A stretch of DNA of 64,000 nt from Cryptomeria japonica (taxonomy: Eukaryota; Streptophyta; Pinopsida; Cupressales; Cupressaceae), in contig NC_081415.1 of the NCBI RefSeq assembly GCF_030272615.1, forward strand, positions 606,247,137-606,311,136. Direction: 5' to 3'. The translations under genes and the position numbers were made by a program. The notes beneath the pieces are model-generated. The model saw only the letters and a list, made by a program, of their open reading frames with translations, did not search any database and was not told the origin of the DNA. Shown one piece after another: positions 47,375 through 58,417 of this stretch (its first letter is position 1; each line of letters opens with the position of its first letter).

Positions 47375-48826
47375 ATTGTTGAACTAGTTACTCCGACACT
47401 ATCAAAAAATTCAACAGTAACTAAAGAACTGGGAAGAGGAACAGATAATCAAAAGACTCCTAGGTATGTGAGATTGAATCATTCAAAAGATCAGATCATT
47501 GGGGATAAAAACAATGGAGTGATGACAAGAAGGAGATTGGCAACTAATGAGGTATGTTTAATTTCTCAAGTTGAACTGATATCAATAATTGAAGCATGTA
47601 AAGATGAATGTTGGATGAAAGCTATGGAAGAAGAATTAGATCAGATAGAGAAGAATAACACACAGACTTTAGTTTCCTGACCTTAAAATAAGAATATTAT
47701 TGGAACTAAATGGGTTTTTTAGGAATAAGTTAAATGAAGATGGAAAAGTTGTAAGGAATAAAGCTAGATTGGTTTGTAAAGGATATTCTTAGAAGGAAGG
47801 AATTGATTATGGTGAAACTTTTGCACCTGTAGCTAGGATTGAAGCTGTAAGATTATTTCTTGCCTATGCTGCACATAAGAACCACAAGGTTTATCAGATG
47901 GATGTTAAGTGTGCCTTTTTGAATGGGGATCTTGATGAGGAAGTTTATTTTGAGCAACCTAATGGTTTTTCACTTTCAAATGATAAAAACATGGTTTGCA
48001 TGTTAAAGAAATCTTTATATGGATTGAAACAGGCACCTAGGGCTTGGTATGCAAGGATAGATAAATATCTTTTGAATCTTGGTTTCACTAAAGGTAATGC
48101 TGATAGTAATCCATATTATAAAGTCACTGATGATGATATATTGATTATTGAAGTTATTGTTGATGACATTATTTTTGGAGGTGAAGATAAGTTGTGCATG
48201 GAATTTTCTAAGAATATGGAGAAAGAATTTGAAATGTCTATGATTGGGGAAATGAAATTTTTCTTAGGTTTGTAGATTACTCAGACTGACAAAGGTATTT
48301 TCATCTGTCAAACTAAGTATGATAGGGAATTGTTGAAGAAATTTGGTATGTTACACTCTAAACCGGTAAGTACTCATATGGTTACAAGTGAGAAAATGAC
48401 AAGGAAAGAGGAATCTCCACTGGTAAATCCTACAAGTCTATGATTGGAGGTTTTCTATATTTGACTCAAACTAGGCCTGACATAATGAATGTTGTTTGTA
48501 CTACATCAAGATATCAAAGTGATCCTAGAGAAAATTGTGAGATTGCGGTGAAAATAATTTTTAGATACTTGCAAGGTACATCTAAATATGGTTTATGTAC
48601 CCTAAGGATGATGACTTTACTTTATGTGCATATATAGATGCAGATTGGGCAAGTGATGTTGATGACCAGAAAAGTACTTCCGCTGGAGCTTTCTTTCTTG
48701 GAAAGAAGTTGGTTTCATGGATTAGCAAGAAACAATCATGTACTTCTTTATCTATTGTTGAAGCTGAGTATGTTGTTGTTGCTACTATCTGTACATAAGT
48801 CTTATGGATCAAGCAAATGTTGAAGG
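47375..48826 (+). pseudogene. Reverse transcriptase and RNase H N-part (element 5)
   Basis: The linker frame (47468-47680) ends EELDQIEKNNTQTLVS. After a frameshift in a T-run near 47717-47722 the RT reads [50 protein letters not shown] (catalytic IVDD; usual Tyr replaced) and [10 protein letters not shown] further shift near 48410-48440 precedes GGFLYLTQTRPDI. RNase H begins AYIDADWASDVDDQKSTSAG and AEYVV, then WIKQMLK, where a solo LTR (48827-50211) interrupts. Confidence 0.94.
48822..48826. repeat. Target-site duplication GAAGG (left)
   Basis: Pairs with TAAGG at 50212-50216 (4 of 5 identical). Confidence 0.65.
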
Positions 48827-50211
48827 TGATGAATAATGATGAACAACAAATAACTTAAATGGTACTGAGAGGGGGGGGTGAATCAATACAGACAAAAACT
48901 TTCCAACAACTTATCAAGCTAAAACAACACTAACTAGTTGTCTTCATCATTGAACTTAACCATGGCAATACTAGTTAAACATAGTAAGACTTTAAACAGA
49001 ATAGACTGGTAAGTCTGAACACTTCAAATACATTTAATACTTGATAACTACTTCACCCATAAACATATGCATGTGATGTGTCAACAATACCATGACCATT
49101 AGCTCTGCATGCATAATCACTTAAACAAAGAATACTTAATCATCACATGAAAAAAGCACAACTCATGACACACAAATTTTTCACGTGGAAACCCAAATGG
49201 GAAAAACCACGGTGGGGATGAATACCCACAAGCTTGTTTTTGAACTCTTTTGAAGCTCACTCTATTAGGAGCCTAGTCCAGGTTAAAGACTTTACAATAA
49301 GGTTCTGCTAGGAACCAATCCTGTTAAACATCACCAGTTAAGGGATGGCTATATACCCTGTTAAAGGTTACCTTTCTAGAGGATTTAAAGAACTCAATGA
49401 ACTTGAGTCACTTGGTTAGAGGATTTACAGTAAGCCTATTAAAGCTACTCGACAAACAGACTTTCCTTCTATTGAAATGGTTAGAAGACAATAGGTAAAG
49501 CTTTGATATGATAATAACACTATATTCTAAGGTAGATCCTTTTTAGTTCCTCTACTCTGCAATCACACTCTGCAATTTTCTCTTACTAGTCTGGAAAGTA
49601 TCTCAACACTTGGATACACAAACAACATTTGCCAACAAATTACAATAACAAACATCATCGACCTTATAGACAACAATTAGGTTGGTAGCATAAACCCTAA
49701 ACCCTAAGCATTTTAGGTTTTCAATATAAGCGGTCCAATCCTGACCATCCAAACATTTTGCATAAAGCCATACAATTTCAAACAGATCACAAGACAATCT
49801 GCATCATCCATTCTTCACCGCACATAGAAATCAATAACTCATCACGCTTTCTTCTAATACTGCTAAGAAGAATATTCATTCCTGAGGTAGACATTTAATG
49901 CAGTTGATCTTCACATGCGATATCCTCAAGGAAATCCTTCACATGCACAGAGCTCATGTGACATCATGATCTCATCTTTATCTCTTAGCTAACTCATCAC
50001 ATAATAGCGAGATTACCAAACCAAAAATCCTAGAGCTAAGACTATCAACCGGTAGTCACACTCAGTGAAACCCCGACACCGGTTCACTACATCTTTTCAT
50101 ACCGGTTGACCAACTTCTTCCAATTTGCATACTAGTTCACTTGCACTTATTGACATCAATGACAACATACATTATCATCATATCAACATGTCGGTTCATC
50201 ATATGCCAACA
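48827..50211 (-). mobile_element. Solo copia-type LTR splitting RNase H of element 5
   Basis: 1,385 bp. The minus strand starts TGTTGGCATATGATGAACC and ends ATTATTCATCA. It carries the GATTCACCCCCCCC motif (48865-48885) and the CACCGTGGTTTTTCCC block (49198-49216). No internal sequences. The RNase H frame resumes right after it with DIKVHCIGPVV, so the boundaries are set by the interrupted protein. The left terminus is the less certain one. Confidence 0.85.
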
Positions 50212-50491
50212 TAAGGATATTAAAGTGCATTGCATTGGACCCGTAGTTATTCACTATGATAACTCTACTACTATTGACATATCAAAGAATATGGTATTTC
50301 ACTCTAAGACAAAGCGCATATCTATCAAGTATAAATTTTTCAAGGAGAAGGTGGAAGAAAATGAGGTTAGATTGGTTTATGTGAGCACTAAAGAGCATAT
50401 TGCATATATTTTCACTAAACCTTTGCCTAAGGAATCATCTAACTACCTGAGAGATAGATTAGGGGTTTCTTCCCCTTCGAAAGAGAACTGA
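50212..50491 (+). pseudogene. RNase H C-terminal part (element 5)
   Basis: Reads IKVHCIGPVVIHYDNST, SKTKRISIKYKFFKEK, TKEHIAYIFTKPLPKE and NYLRDRLGVSSPSKEN, then TGA at 50489-50491. The usual copia C-terminus, separated from its N-part by the solo LTR. Confidence 0.93.
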
Positions 50492-50842
50492 TTGATGTTA
50501 TTTGGCATCAGTCCGATATGCATTATCAAAGATATCATTCTTTCTGGATTGATGTGGGGATGCTACTACTTAGGGGGAGTAGTTAGCCTTATGATTCAGT
50601 GGTTTTTGTTTTTGCTTTGATATTTTTTCAGATTTATGGCATTGATGTCAAAGGGAGAGAGATATATGTGAAAAACAGAGCTTTAAAGAGATATCATTCA
50701 CAGGGGGATTTTGTTCTTTGTTTCAGAACTTCATTGCTATATCTTTGTATGGGAGATTGTTGGCTATCTTCCATTGGGGGAGACTTGTTTGGGATTTCTT
50801 GACACTTGAATGTTTTTCACATCTAGTGTTGTCATCAATGCC
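50492..50842 (+). other. 3' untranslated region of element 5
   Basis: Holds two purine tracts: TTAGGGGGAGTAG near 50569 and the real PPT next to the LTR. Typical of copia elements. No gene. Confidence 0.7.
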
Positions 50843-50854
50843 AAAGGGGGGGAA
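50843..50854 (+). promoter_or_regulatory. Polypurine tract of element 5
   Basis: AAAGGGGGGGAA directly before the TG of the 3' LTR. Confidence 0.92.
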
Positions 50855-52084
50855 TGTTAGCCATTTGGAGGAATTGATTATGCATTGCATTGATGTTTTG
50901 TCATTGATGTCAACACCAGCTATTTTGGTTGCTTTACCAATATTCTTTTGGTCCTGGTAGGTTGTTTGGTTTCTGGTTGGATTGGATCATCACGATCCGA
51001 CAAGATCCGATATGCTTTGGTATGTTTGGGTTATGAAATTAGCTTATTCATTCTACTCAGATTCATATTTAGTCAATTGGTTTTTGATCTAGTGATCAGA
51101 CACTATACTGATTACTGGCAAGCTTGGTTTGTTGTTCCGACAAGGGTTTCACCGACAGAGCATTGTTGAAGATCTTTGATGATATTCATAAGTGGTGTTG
51201 GTGTGGCTTCTAGTGGAGATTTAGGATGCTGATGGTGATCATGTTTGAGACTTAGTTGATTGGGATCATTGCTTTAGCGTGTATGGACCTATATTGGGTC
51301 CCAGTATTATCTACGGTATGGATCGACTTAATGCAACGTGTGGATTGGACTTCTCGATGTGTTTTCAGGATGTCCTATGGGTTGGATATTATTTTTTTGG
51401 TCTTAGGATGACATGTTTTATAATTATGTAATTGATTTATTGTCTAGTGGCTGACCTTATTGTTTGTGGTCGAGGGTTTGTAAATATATGATGTAAGATC
51501 TCATTGTAGATCATATGTGGTCATGGAATGTAATAGGAGTGAATAATGTAATAATCATTCGAGCAGAGGATTTGGTTGATCATTGGTGATCAAGTTGGGT
51601 TTATGTAAGAGGATTTAGTCCTCCAGTATAGAGCTTAATCGGAAATGTACTCAGGCATATGAGATACTATCTTTGTAGTTTATTCTTTCCTACAGATTAT
51701 AGTCTAGTTTTTTATGTAGTCAGTGAGACTCCTTTTGTGATGAGCAGTGTGCTCTAGTTTGTTGGCCTTCCTGCAAGTGTAGGCCCCTCAATTGTAATCA
51801 CATACTTGTTGCAAAAGCATTATTTGACTGTGGGTAGGCTTCCCACCATGGTTTTTCCCTTTACCGGGTTTTTCACATACAAATCTTGGTGTCATGTGGA
51901 TGGTATTTATTCTCTGATTATTGTTTATGCTTAATTGGTTTATCTTCTATTTCGATAATTGGTTTATGCATTTTGGTATTGATCTTTTGGGTTCTGATAT
52001 TAAAGTTTTAAATGTTTAAGATTACAATAATCTAGTGACAACTGATTCACCCACCCCTCTCAGTTGTCTTCCAGTTATTTGAAC

Positions 52085-52089
<5 letters not shown>
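50855..52089 (+). repeat. 3' LTR of element 5
   Basis: About 1,235 bp, TGTTAGCCATTTGG...GAACTAACA. Longer than its partner because of small insertions (e.g. TTTTGTCATTGATG near 50896 and a TGGGTCCCAGTATT-containing segment near 51296). The last bases merge into an (AC)n microsatellite. Confidence 0.92.

Positions 52090-52151
<62 letters not shown>
52087..52151. repeat. (AC)n microsatellite
   Basis: About 31 AC units, followed by GATATATATATC. With 43607-43668 this is the split target microsatellite of element 5. Confidence 0.95.
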
Positions 52152-52153
<2 letters not shown>

Positions 52154-52612
52154 TATATATATCATAACAGACAAGTGATAGGGAATTTCGATGGCACATC
52201 CTGATCGCACTGAGTGATGTGACATCATCCCTCTCACAAAGACAGTCATACAATAGTCAAACACATCACATACTCAACTCATCCTATGTAGTCATGAAAT
52301 AGGGTTAGTGTAATTCTAACAACATTAAATCCATGATCAATCATAAATCATCAATAATCTATCAACATAGTAATGCATGTAGAATCCATCAAGCATATAT
52401 GATCCATCAAACACATATATCCATCAAATCACATGATCAATAATGATGGTATCACCATCCATATAAATCATCAAAATAGCATATGTCCAATAATGTTTAG
52501 CATCATAATGAGTATCTGAAACACATATAGAATCATAATCCAAAACATCATAAAGATTCTAGATAAGTCTATCATGCATGAAATAAAAGTCAAGTCAAGG
52601 GTGGACACTATA
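52152..52612 (-). other. Element 4, right part, non-coding
   Basis: The remaining 0.46 kb of element 4. ATCAT/CATCAA-rich, no gene. Ends GGTGGACACTATA. Confidence 0.6.
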
Positions 52613-52617
52613 AAATA
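52613..52617. repeat. Target-site duplication AAATA (right)
   Basis: Partner of 36369-36373. Confidence 0.8.
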
Positions 52618-52697
52618 TGAGATGAGAATAGGAGATGTTAAAGTAGGGGCACACACATAAGGTGTAAATTGGCCGGGTGACAATTTATGACACCACA
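52618..52697 (-). repeat. LTR B, first 80 bp
   Basis: The minus strand starts TGTGGTGTCATAAATTGTC, matching the start of LTR A (TGTAGCATCATAAATTGTC). Continues GGCCAATTTACACC and GTGCCCCTACTTTAA as in LTR A. This is the outer right boundary of the compound element. The likely target duplication is AGAAC (52698-52702), its partner being off the left of the window. Confidence 0.88.
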
Positions 52698-53788
52698 AGA
52701 ACCTTCATTGGCCTGAGTGACATTTTGATGGCTATATGTTGATCCCACAGAGACTGAGACTGAAGCTTGTGTGGTACTAGCCATTGATCCCTCAAGGGTT
52801 GAGGTGGGAATTTGAGTAGTATTAAACAATGTTTCCAATCAAGTAGTAACACTTGTTTGAGATGAAATGTTAGCGATTGTTTGAATGTTTGCCAATGAGG
52901 TATTAATGTTTGCACTGTGGGTAGAAGCCACATCAACTTGGATTGATGTTGATTGTGTGGTTTGTGTAGAATTTTGGGTAGCACTTGAGGACATAGCATT
53001 AGCTTGAGGATGGTCGTGTCCTAATGTCTATTTTGTGTTTGTAGGAAGCATAGCCCTGGGTGGAAAAATAGTCGTGATGTCAAAATCAGGTTGTAACTTA
53101 GCTCCATTCTAGATTAACAAAAGAAGGTATCTATTTGGGTCATGGCTTAAAAGGTCATTGAAAAGTGTAAGATCATGGGGATCTTTTTGTGTTCCCTCGA
53201 GCTCTTTAGTTGTTAGATTCTACTGAAGGGGTTTTACCGATAATGAATCGTTAGTGTTTGATGGTAGGGTTGAACCCCTTCTAAGATGTCCATGTGAATA
53301 TACTGACATGATCATAGTGCTGGTAGGATTGAAATTGGGTTCACTATTCGGGCCCATTTGACTCAACATTTTGCAATCAGGTAACGAGTATTAATTGCTC
53401 CTAAAAAACACTAAAGATGCAATTTGGGATATGCATGCATTAAGGATTCTTATGACATGCTAAAGTTACAATATGGGACTAAGTAGGGATTTTTAGGAAT
53501 CTTAAGACACTCTAAGTGATCTATTAAGGTTGTGCAAGGTGAGGAGGAGGTTCTTGTTGGATTTGTACTCTTTGAAGTTGTTTTAAGGATTTCTCTATCA
53601 ACTGTGGCTTGAATGTGTTGGGCTTTGTCTTCTTCTTCTAATACAAAGCTCATTCTCATATAATCAAGTGCACTTCTCTTTAGTTTCCAAGCATGGTTGT
53701 TTAGACCTGAGATAGCATCTTCTTGGTCGTCGTTAAATCCTAAGTTTGTTTGCAAGACTGGGAAGACATCCCTACGTGGCAACACCAT
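52698..53788 (-). pseudogene. Degenerate Ser/Thr/Gln-rich reading frame, interrupted by LTR B
   Basis: The frame at 53450-53788 (112 residues) reads RRDVFPVLQTNLGFNDDQED and a charged helix EEEDKAQHIQATVDREILK. After a gap with stops, a Ser/Thr/Gln-rich part (52680-53000: SSSATQNSTQTTQSTS, QVDVASTHSANINTS) runs straight into LTR B. The composition resembles the N-terminal Gag leader of Tat-type elements, so it may be an older gypsy element (G), but no diagnostic domain is seen. Confidence 0.4.
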
Positions 53789-54714
53789 TTTGGTTCATAC
53801 TAGACTATTTTCCTAGAATGGAATTATAAGGTTCCTAATGTGAGGAAGCTATTGATATGGATGATGCTAATGTCAACTACATCCAAGGATAAAGTTGTGG
53901 ACAATAAGTAGTTAATACCAAATATTATCTTGACCCAAAACAAATTTGAGATTGATAGAGAGATGACAAATTTGACACCCTATTCTAGACTTAAGAGAAA
54001 GGGAATTCAATTGTGAAGATTGAATTATAGGGGTCTTAATTTATTGCTGATTTCTCTAGCTTGGTGTTAAAAATAACTCCTTCAGCAGTTTGGGATGCAA
54101 CTAAATTGAAGATGGAAATGTATGTTGTAAAGACTTATGACGAATCCTAAGGATGTGCAACCTAGAAGGCACTAATGAAACTAAAAGACTAGATCACAAA
54201 AGTTTGCAGAAGTTTGGACCTCAATTGCGATATTTGGAGTCATATATCCAAGCACTAGTTTGTAAGACGAACGCGAGTTTGGGATAGGACAAACGCGAAA
54301 GAGTTTATGGTTAAATGTGAAGCTTGTTTTGGTCAGATGTGAAATAAGAACCAAACAAATGTGGGACAAATTTAGGACAAATGTGATAAAGGTTGGATTC
54401 AACTAAAAATTATGTTGTTTCTATGAAGTTTGAAGATTTTTGTATGTTTTGAGGAAATTTTAGACAAGTTGCAATGAATTAGACAATCAAAAATCAGAAA
54501 AGAAGTATCGTTGTTGGACTTCTTAATTTTAAATATTGTTACCGTGTATGTTCAAAGGGACGAATCAACCCCAAATTTCTATGGGTCTTTACACATTCGA
54601 AAACACATCAAACATAGCCTATTCATAAGGAAGTTGGCTTGACTGTGATAATCTCAACCGACAACTTGGAATCTATGTTGATGCAAGTGTAGACAACCAA
54701 AGGGGTGTATTAAA
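53789..54714. other. Non-coding, probable leader or LTR of the interrupted element
   Basis: No gene on either strand. Repeated AAATGTGG-ACAAA-type words at 54290-54380 (GACGAACGCGAGTTTGGGAT, GGACAAACGCGAAAGAG). No TG...CA borders could be fixed. Confidence 0.4.
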
Positions 54715-55050
54715 TTGTGTCTTTGTGAGAGAGGACATGTAGGGACCTCTAGGACTAGAAGGATGACACATAGCTTACGCAAAGTCGGGGATTTCTACCT
54801 CATCTCAAGGAAGATTGATGGTGAATATCTCGGGGGTAAAACCAGTTGTTGGTTCCCCAAAACGCGCTTGGGAAGGTTTTTTCACTTCCCCAGGGACGGA
54901 AACCAAGTTGGGCCCTCAAATCATGCATGTAGAGGCCAACCTCTAGACCATTTAGAATACTCAGGAACTTGGACCAACAATATAAAAAGGATTTTTTTAT
55001 TATTATTTGACACTTCGGGCTCTACAAAACCCAAGAGGGTGTTCCCTTAA
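54715..55050 (+). other. Open frame of 111 codons, probably non-coding LTR sequence
   Basis: Basic, Gly/Arg-rich translation without a known domain. Contains AATATAAAAAGG (about 54980), a TATA-like box, followed by T-runs, and GC-rich CCCAGGGACGGAAACC. Looks like promoter/LTR sequence of an unidentified element rather than a gene. Confidence 0.3.
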
Positions 55051-55992
55051 TGCTTCTGTAATCTCTGCACCACACTTGCAGGCAACATTAAAATAAATCA
55101 AATGATCTCACTCCTAAAAGGGGGTCCAATAAAGAGGGAGAATGCTACAGAGTGGCTAGTTCTCAGTCATCCTCAACCTGCTTTGGAGAGTGAGACGAAT
55201 TTTTGAGAAGCAACATCATACACAGAAAATGAAAAGATATAATGATATTATCAAAGCTATAGCAAGTTGTCAATGAGTTATGAGTAAAGAAATATTATAT
55301 AAAAATGACTGTAAGAAGCGATCAATATCTTATCCATTGGGAAACTAAAATTGCAGAATGCAAGATAAAAATGCAACATAAACCTTAATTTAATATCTAA
55401 AGATCTCAACATAACACTACCTTACAATGTATCTCATCTGTCTTTCCCAACCCAAAATACTTATCAAAATCCTTGTATAAGCCCCATTAGTCTGCAAATC
55501 CTATCAAAGCAGTTCAACCGATCCCTTGGGTCAGAGCGTAAGATAGAGCAAACATGCATCACAACAATGCAATGAACGAGAAAAACCCTTGATCTTACTC
55601 ATTCAAAAACATAACAGAGTCATACATTGGAGACAATGAATTCAAACAATACTTTCATTCATTTCATAAGCTATTTTTTGTTACAAATTCTATTACATAT
55701 AACTCCTTCAAGAACCAGCAAAAAACTAAGACACAAAACCCATTTTATTTGCTCTGCAAATTCCTATTGCAACCTACTCATTTCACCTAGACCTACTATA
55801 CATGACCAAGGATTTGGATCAAAACTTCTAGACCAAATTTCTCAACTTCTGTCTCATGGCCCTAATTTCCCTTTTATAGAAACAAGGGAGCAACAAGCTT
55901 TAGGCTAGAGGAGACACCTATCACAAGCTTATAGGATTGCTTGTTACTTTGTTACAAAATATTCCTCATAGTCTCCCAAAAGATTGTCCATG
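55051..55992. other. Unassigned region
   Basis: Low-copy-looking sequence without domains. A frame on the plus strand at 55627-55908 (Ser/Leu/His-rich) is unconvincing. Purine-rich AAAGGGGGTCC and AAAGAGGGAGAATG at 55115-55145 resemble a PPT but no LTR start follows at once. Confidence 0.4.
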
Positions 55993-56442
55993 CTAGCGGT
56001 CATGATGAAGTAGAACCAAAATTCCCACCTGTATTTTGGTAGAAACAAAAACCTTTTGAGTTGTGCCACTATCATCCCCGATGCTTCCAGATGGACCATT
56101 AGATGTGCCTTGATGTTTTGCAAAGTATTTCCCTATTCTCAAAGAGGGTTTAGATCCCAACAAGAAGTAAATCCCCCCTCCACTTAAAGAGGAGTTCAAG
56201 CCTTTATCCCCAGGATCAGAGAAAGTGGAAAGAGGAGCTTGTAGAGGAACATAGGAGGAGAAGGAGTTGCATCTTGCATGTCGTTGCATAAATGACTGGC
56301 TACAAACTTCTTCTTGGCCATATTCTACTCCCATTCCTTCATGAGGCTCCTTCTTTAATTCTCTGCCAATGAGTGACAGAGAAGAAGCAGAGGATGTGCC
56401 ATGCAAGGCTTGTTCTGGAAAAAAATAGATTCCAAGCCTCCA
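55993..56442 (-). CDS. Hypothetical open frame, Ser/Gly-rich, possible gene fragment
   Basis: Open on the minus strand from just after a TGA at 56443-56445 to the stop near 55993, about 148 codons. No ATG opens it at the 5' end, so any reading would be as an internal exon. It reads GREL KKEPHEGMGVEYGQEE, ARCNSFSSYVPLQAP, FSDPGDKGLNSSLSGGG and FAKHQGTSNGPSGSIGDDSG. Amino-acid use is balanced and GC is higher than in neighbouring elements, which suggests former coding sequence. I do not recognise a family. It ends next to element H. Could equally be part of an unidentified element. Confidence 0.3.
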   Translation of the reverse strand, partial: WRLGIYFFPEQALHGTSSASSLSLIGRELKKEPHEGMGVEYGQEEVCSQSFMQRHARCNSFSSYVPLQAPLSTFSDPGDKGLNSSLSGGGIYFLLGSKPSLRIGKYFAKHQGTSNGPSGSIGDDSGTTQKVFVSTKIQVGILVLLHHDR

Positions 56443-56538
56443 TCAACTATCATCCCTACTTCCAAGACTCCATTGACTATAAGCATACTCATTCCCAAAG
56501 GAATTCCACCTAGTATCACAGAACTCAGTGTAACTCCT

Positions 56539-57733
56539 TGTTACTATTTACTAAGTTGTCATTAGTTTTATGTCCAAAGTCATCCTATATACTCTAGTCG
56601 GTTAATACTACCAAAATACTCAGTCGGTAAGCACTAAAGCAGTCGGTTATAGAAGAAAGAAGTCACAAAGTTTAGTATACACCGAGCTATCTACCGAGTA
56701 ACGCTCTATGTCTATCGAGTAGCAAAGATGGTATACCAAGTTAATATGAACCGAGTGAAACGTGTTACCAAATTCATTGAACCTGGACACATATGTGGAA
56801 ACATGTTACAAGATCAAGGAACAAGGAACCGTTATCACATAGGAAATTGCACCTTAAGATTTTGTATGATTTTGAGGACATCTATCCAATGAAATAATTT
56901 GTATGGTTATTCATTCGATGAATCATGTTTGTAAGATCGAAGCATGAACAGATCACCGTCATAAGAGATCTATTTATACATCATGAAATAAGGATCAAAA
57001 AGTATGAAGCAAGACATGTGTGATAGATAAGTTGAAAGGCAAAATCATGAGAAAGCACAATGTGTTGTGATTGTTATGACTGACAAAGATATTCAGAGGT
57101 CACCAAGAAAGATTTCAGAGAACAGTTAAGGAACAAAGTAAACAAAAGGGTTTACCGAGTTGATTTATCAATTACCAAGGTATGCCATGAGCAAGGTAAT
57201 TTCATATTGAGCACATAGAATCTGCTATAACATTTCAGATGTGAAGTTGCAGATATTTTGTAAAGATTTTGATTGTATTATTTTAAGTTGTAAGAGAAAC
57301 CTTTCACAGGGTAAAAGACTCTAACAAAGTCTATAAATTATAAAGCCTTTAACTAGGTACATCATTTAGTATAAGTATTGCAAAATCCTTTAGTAAGGTA
57401 GATTTAAAGATCTTGATACTCCTAATAGGGTAAGCTATCAGAAATAGCTAAACATGTAGCTCTAACCGAGCAACCTTTATTATTGTAGTAGTGAAGTTGT
57501 GGGCGCCATCCCCACTGCAGTTTTTCTCTCTAACAAAGAGTTTCTGCGTAACCAAAATATATGTGTTATGGAGTGAAACATGTATGAATGTTATTTATAT
57601 GTTTTAGCTTTATATTATGTTTCAGCAGTATTCAGTTTATGTTTTTCAGTAAAGTTATTATTGAAGAAAAGTTTTAAAGTACTGATTCACCCCTCCCCTC
57701 TCAATACATTAGCTTTCCATATTGGACCTAACA
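56539..57733 (+). repeat. 5' LTR of element H
   Basis: 1,195 bp, TGTTACTATTTACTAAG...TTGGACCTAACA. U5 holds CTGATTCACCCCTCCCCTCTC (near 57680), as in the other copia LTRs, and a weaker form of the TTTTTCTC block (near 57522). Rich in ACCGAG/CTCGGT words. TATAAATTATAAA at 57332 is a possible TATA box. Confidence 0.95.
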
Positions 57734-57735
57734 AT

Positions 57736-57747
57736 TGGTATCAAAGC
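57736..57747 (+). promoter_or_regulatory. Primer binding site of element H
   Basis: TGGTATCAAAGC, two bases after the LTR. One mismatch (A for G) to the initiator-Met site TGGTATCAGAGC. Confidence 0.9.
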
Positions 57748-57843
57748 TTCAATCTTGGAAAAGGGTTTAATTGCCTAAAGAGAAAGATCTTATCAATGTA
57801 AGGCTATAAACAATCTCAGAGAATTGTGAATCTTTAAAATAAA

Positions 57844-58389
57844 TTGGATCATGTTAATCAAGTGATTGCAGACATGCAGAGACAAATGCAAAGATCACTG
57901 AAAGTCAGAAGAAGGTTGTCTGATGATTTGCAGGACTCACAAGAGCTGGTGGAACAAATTGAGACATCATCTGAGAATGGTATATCTGAAGAGACTGAAG
58001 AAATGATTGGGGTATTGAAAGAAAAGAACAAAGCACTAACTGATCAGCTAAAAGCAATAAAAAGAGAACATGAGCATTTCAGCACATAGATGACTGAAAA
58101 TCTTGATGCATTGAGGACAGCCAAGGATAACATAAGAGATACAGAAAGAGAAAAACAATATCTTGAAGCATTAGTGTCTGAAAAGAATGATGAAATCACA
58201 AGGATGGATGGAATTCAACAAAATCTATCTGATCAATTGGGTTATGCACATCATGAAGTAAATCTGAAAGAAAATGAGAATAAAGCATTGAAACTTAAAA
58301 TATCAAGATTGACTGATGAACTTGAAACAAAGAAGAAATCCAAAGAAACATTGAAGAAAATTTATGAAGCATCAAAAGATGTTGGATGA
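57844..58389 (+). pseudogene. Coiled-coil Gag N-part (element H)
   Basis: Two frames in one phase separated by TAG at 58087-58089. Highly charged heptad-like helices: VIADMQRQMQRSLKVRRRLS, LKEKNKALTDQLKAIKRE, EKNDEITRMDGIQQNLSDQL and LKISRLTDELETKKKS. No UBN2 capsid core as in elements 3 and 5. Ends at TGA 58387. Then one frame shift leads into the zinc-knuckle part. Probably self-associates and takes the place of capsid; this is inference from composition. Confidence 0.6.
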
Positions 58390-58417
58390 GCAACTGAGTA
58401 TAAACTGACCCAACAAA

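Larger units (their letters stand above)
43669..52089 (+). mobile_element. Element 5: Ty1/copia retrotransposon, full length, plus strand
   Basis: About 8.4 kb including a nested solo LTR (48827-50211). LTRs 43669-44833 and 50855 to about 52089, perfect tRNA-iMet primer site, PPT, and copia order gag, zinc knuckle, protease, integrase, RT, RNase H. LTRs differ at more than one position in ten over the first 190 bases and by several indels. Inserted in a microsatellite, so the target duplication is blurred. Confidence 0.96.
36374..52612 (-). mobile_element. Element 4: very long LTR-like insertion in LTR B
   Basis: Plus-strand left end TGTAATGCCCACC, right end GGTGGACACTATA. The minus strand so ends GGTGGGCATTACA, a common plant gypsy LTR terminus. 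The start TATAGTG looks like a mutated TGTAGTG. Flanked by AAATA. After removing two nested insertions (38777-42003 with its duplication, and 43669-52089) about 4.6 kb remain, with no coding domain and no internal second copy of either end. Best read as an unusually long solo LTR, or a coding-free element. Confidence 0.65.

Noticed and set aside
49686-49715. Telomere-like CCCTAAACCCTAAG
   Set aside because: Only two units inside a solo LTR; not an array.
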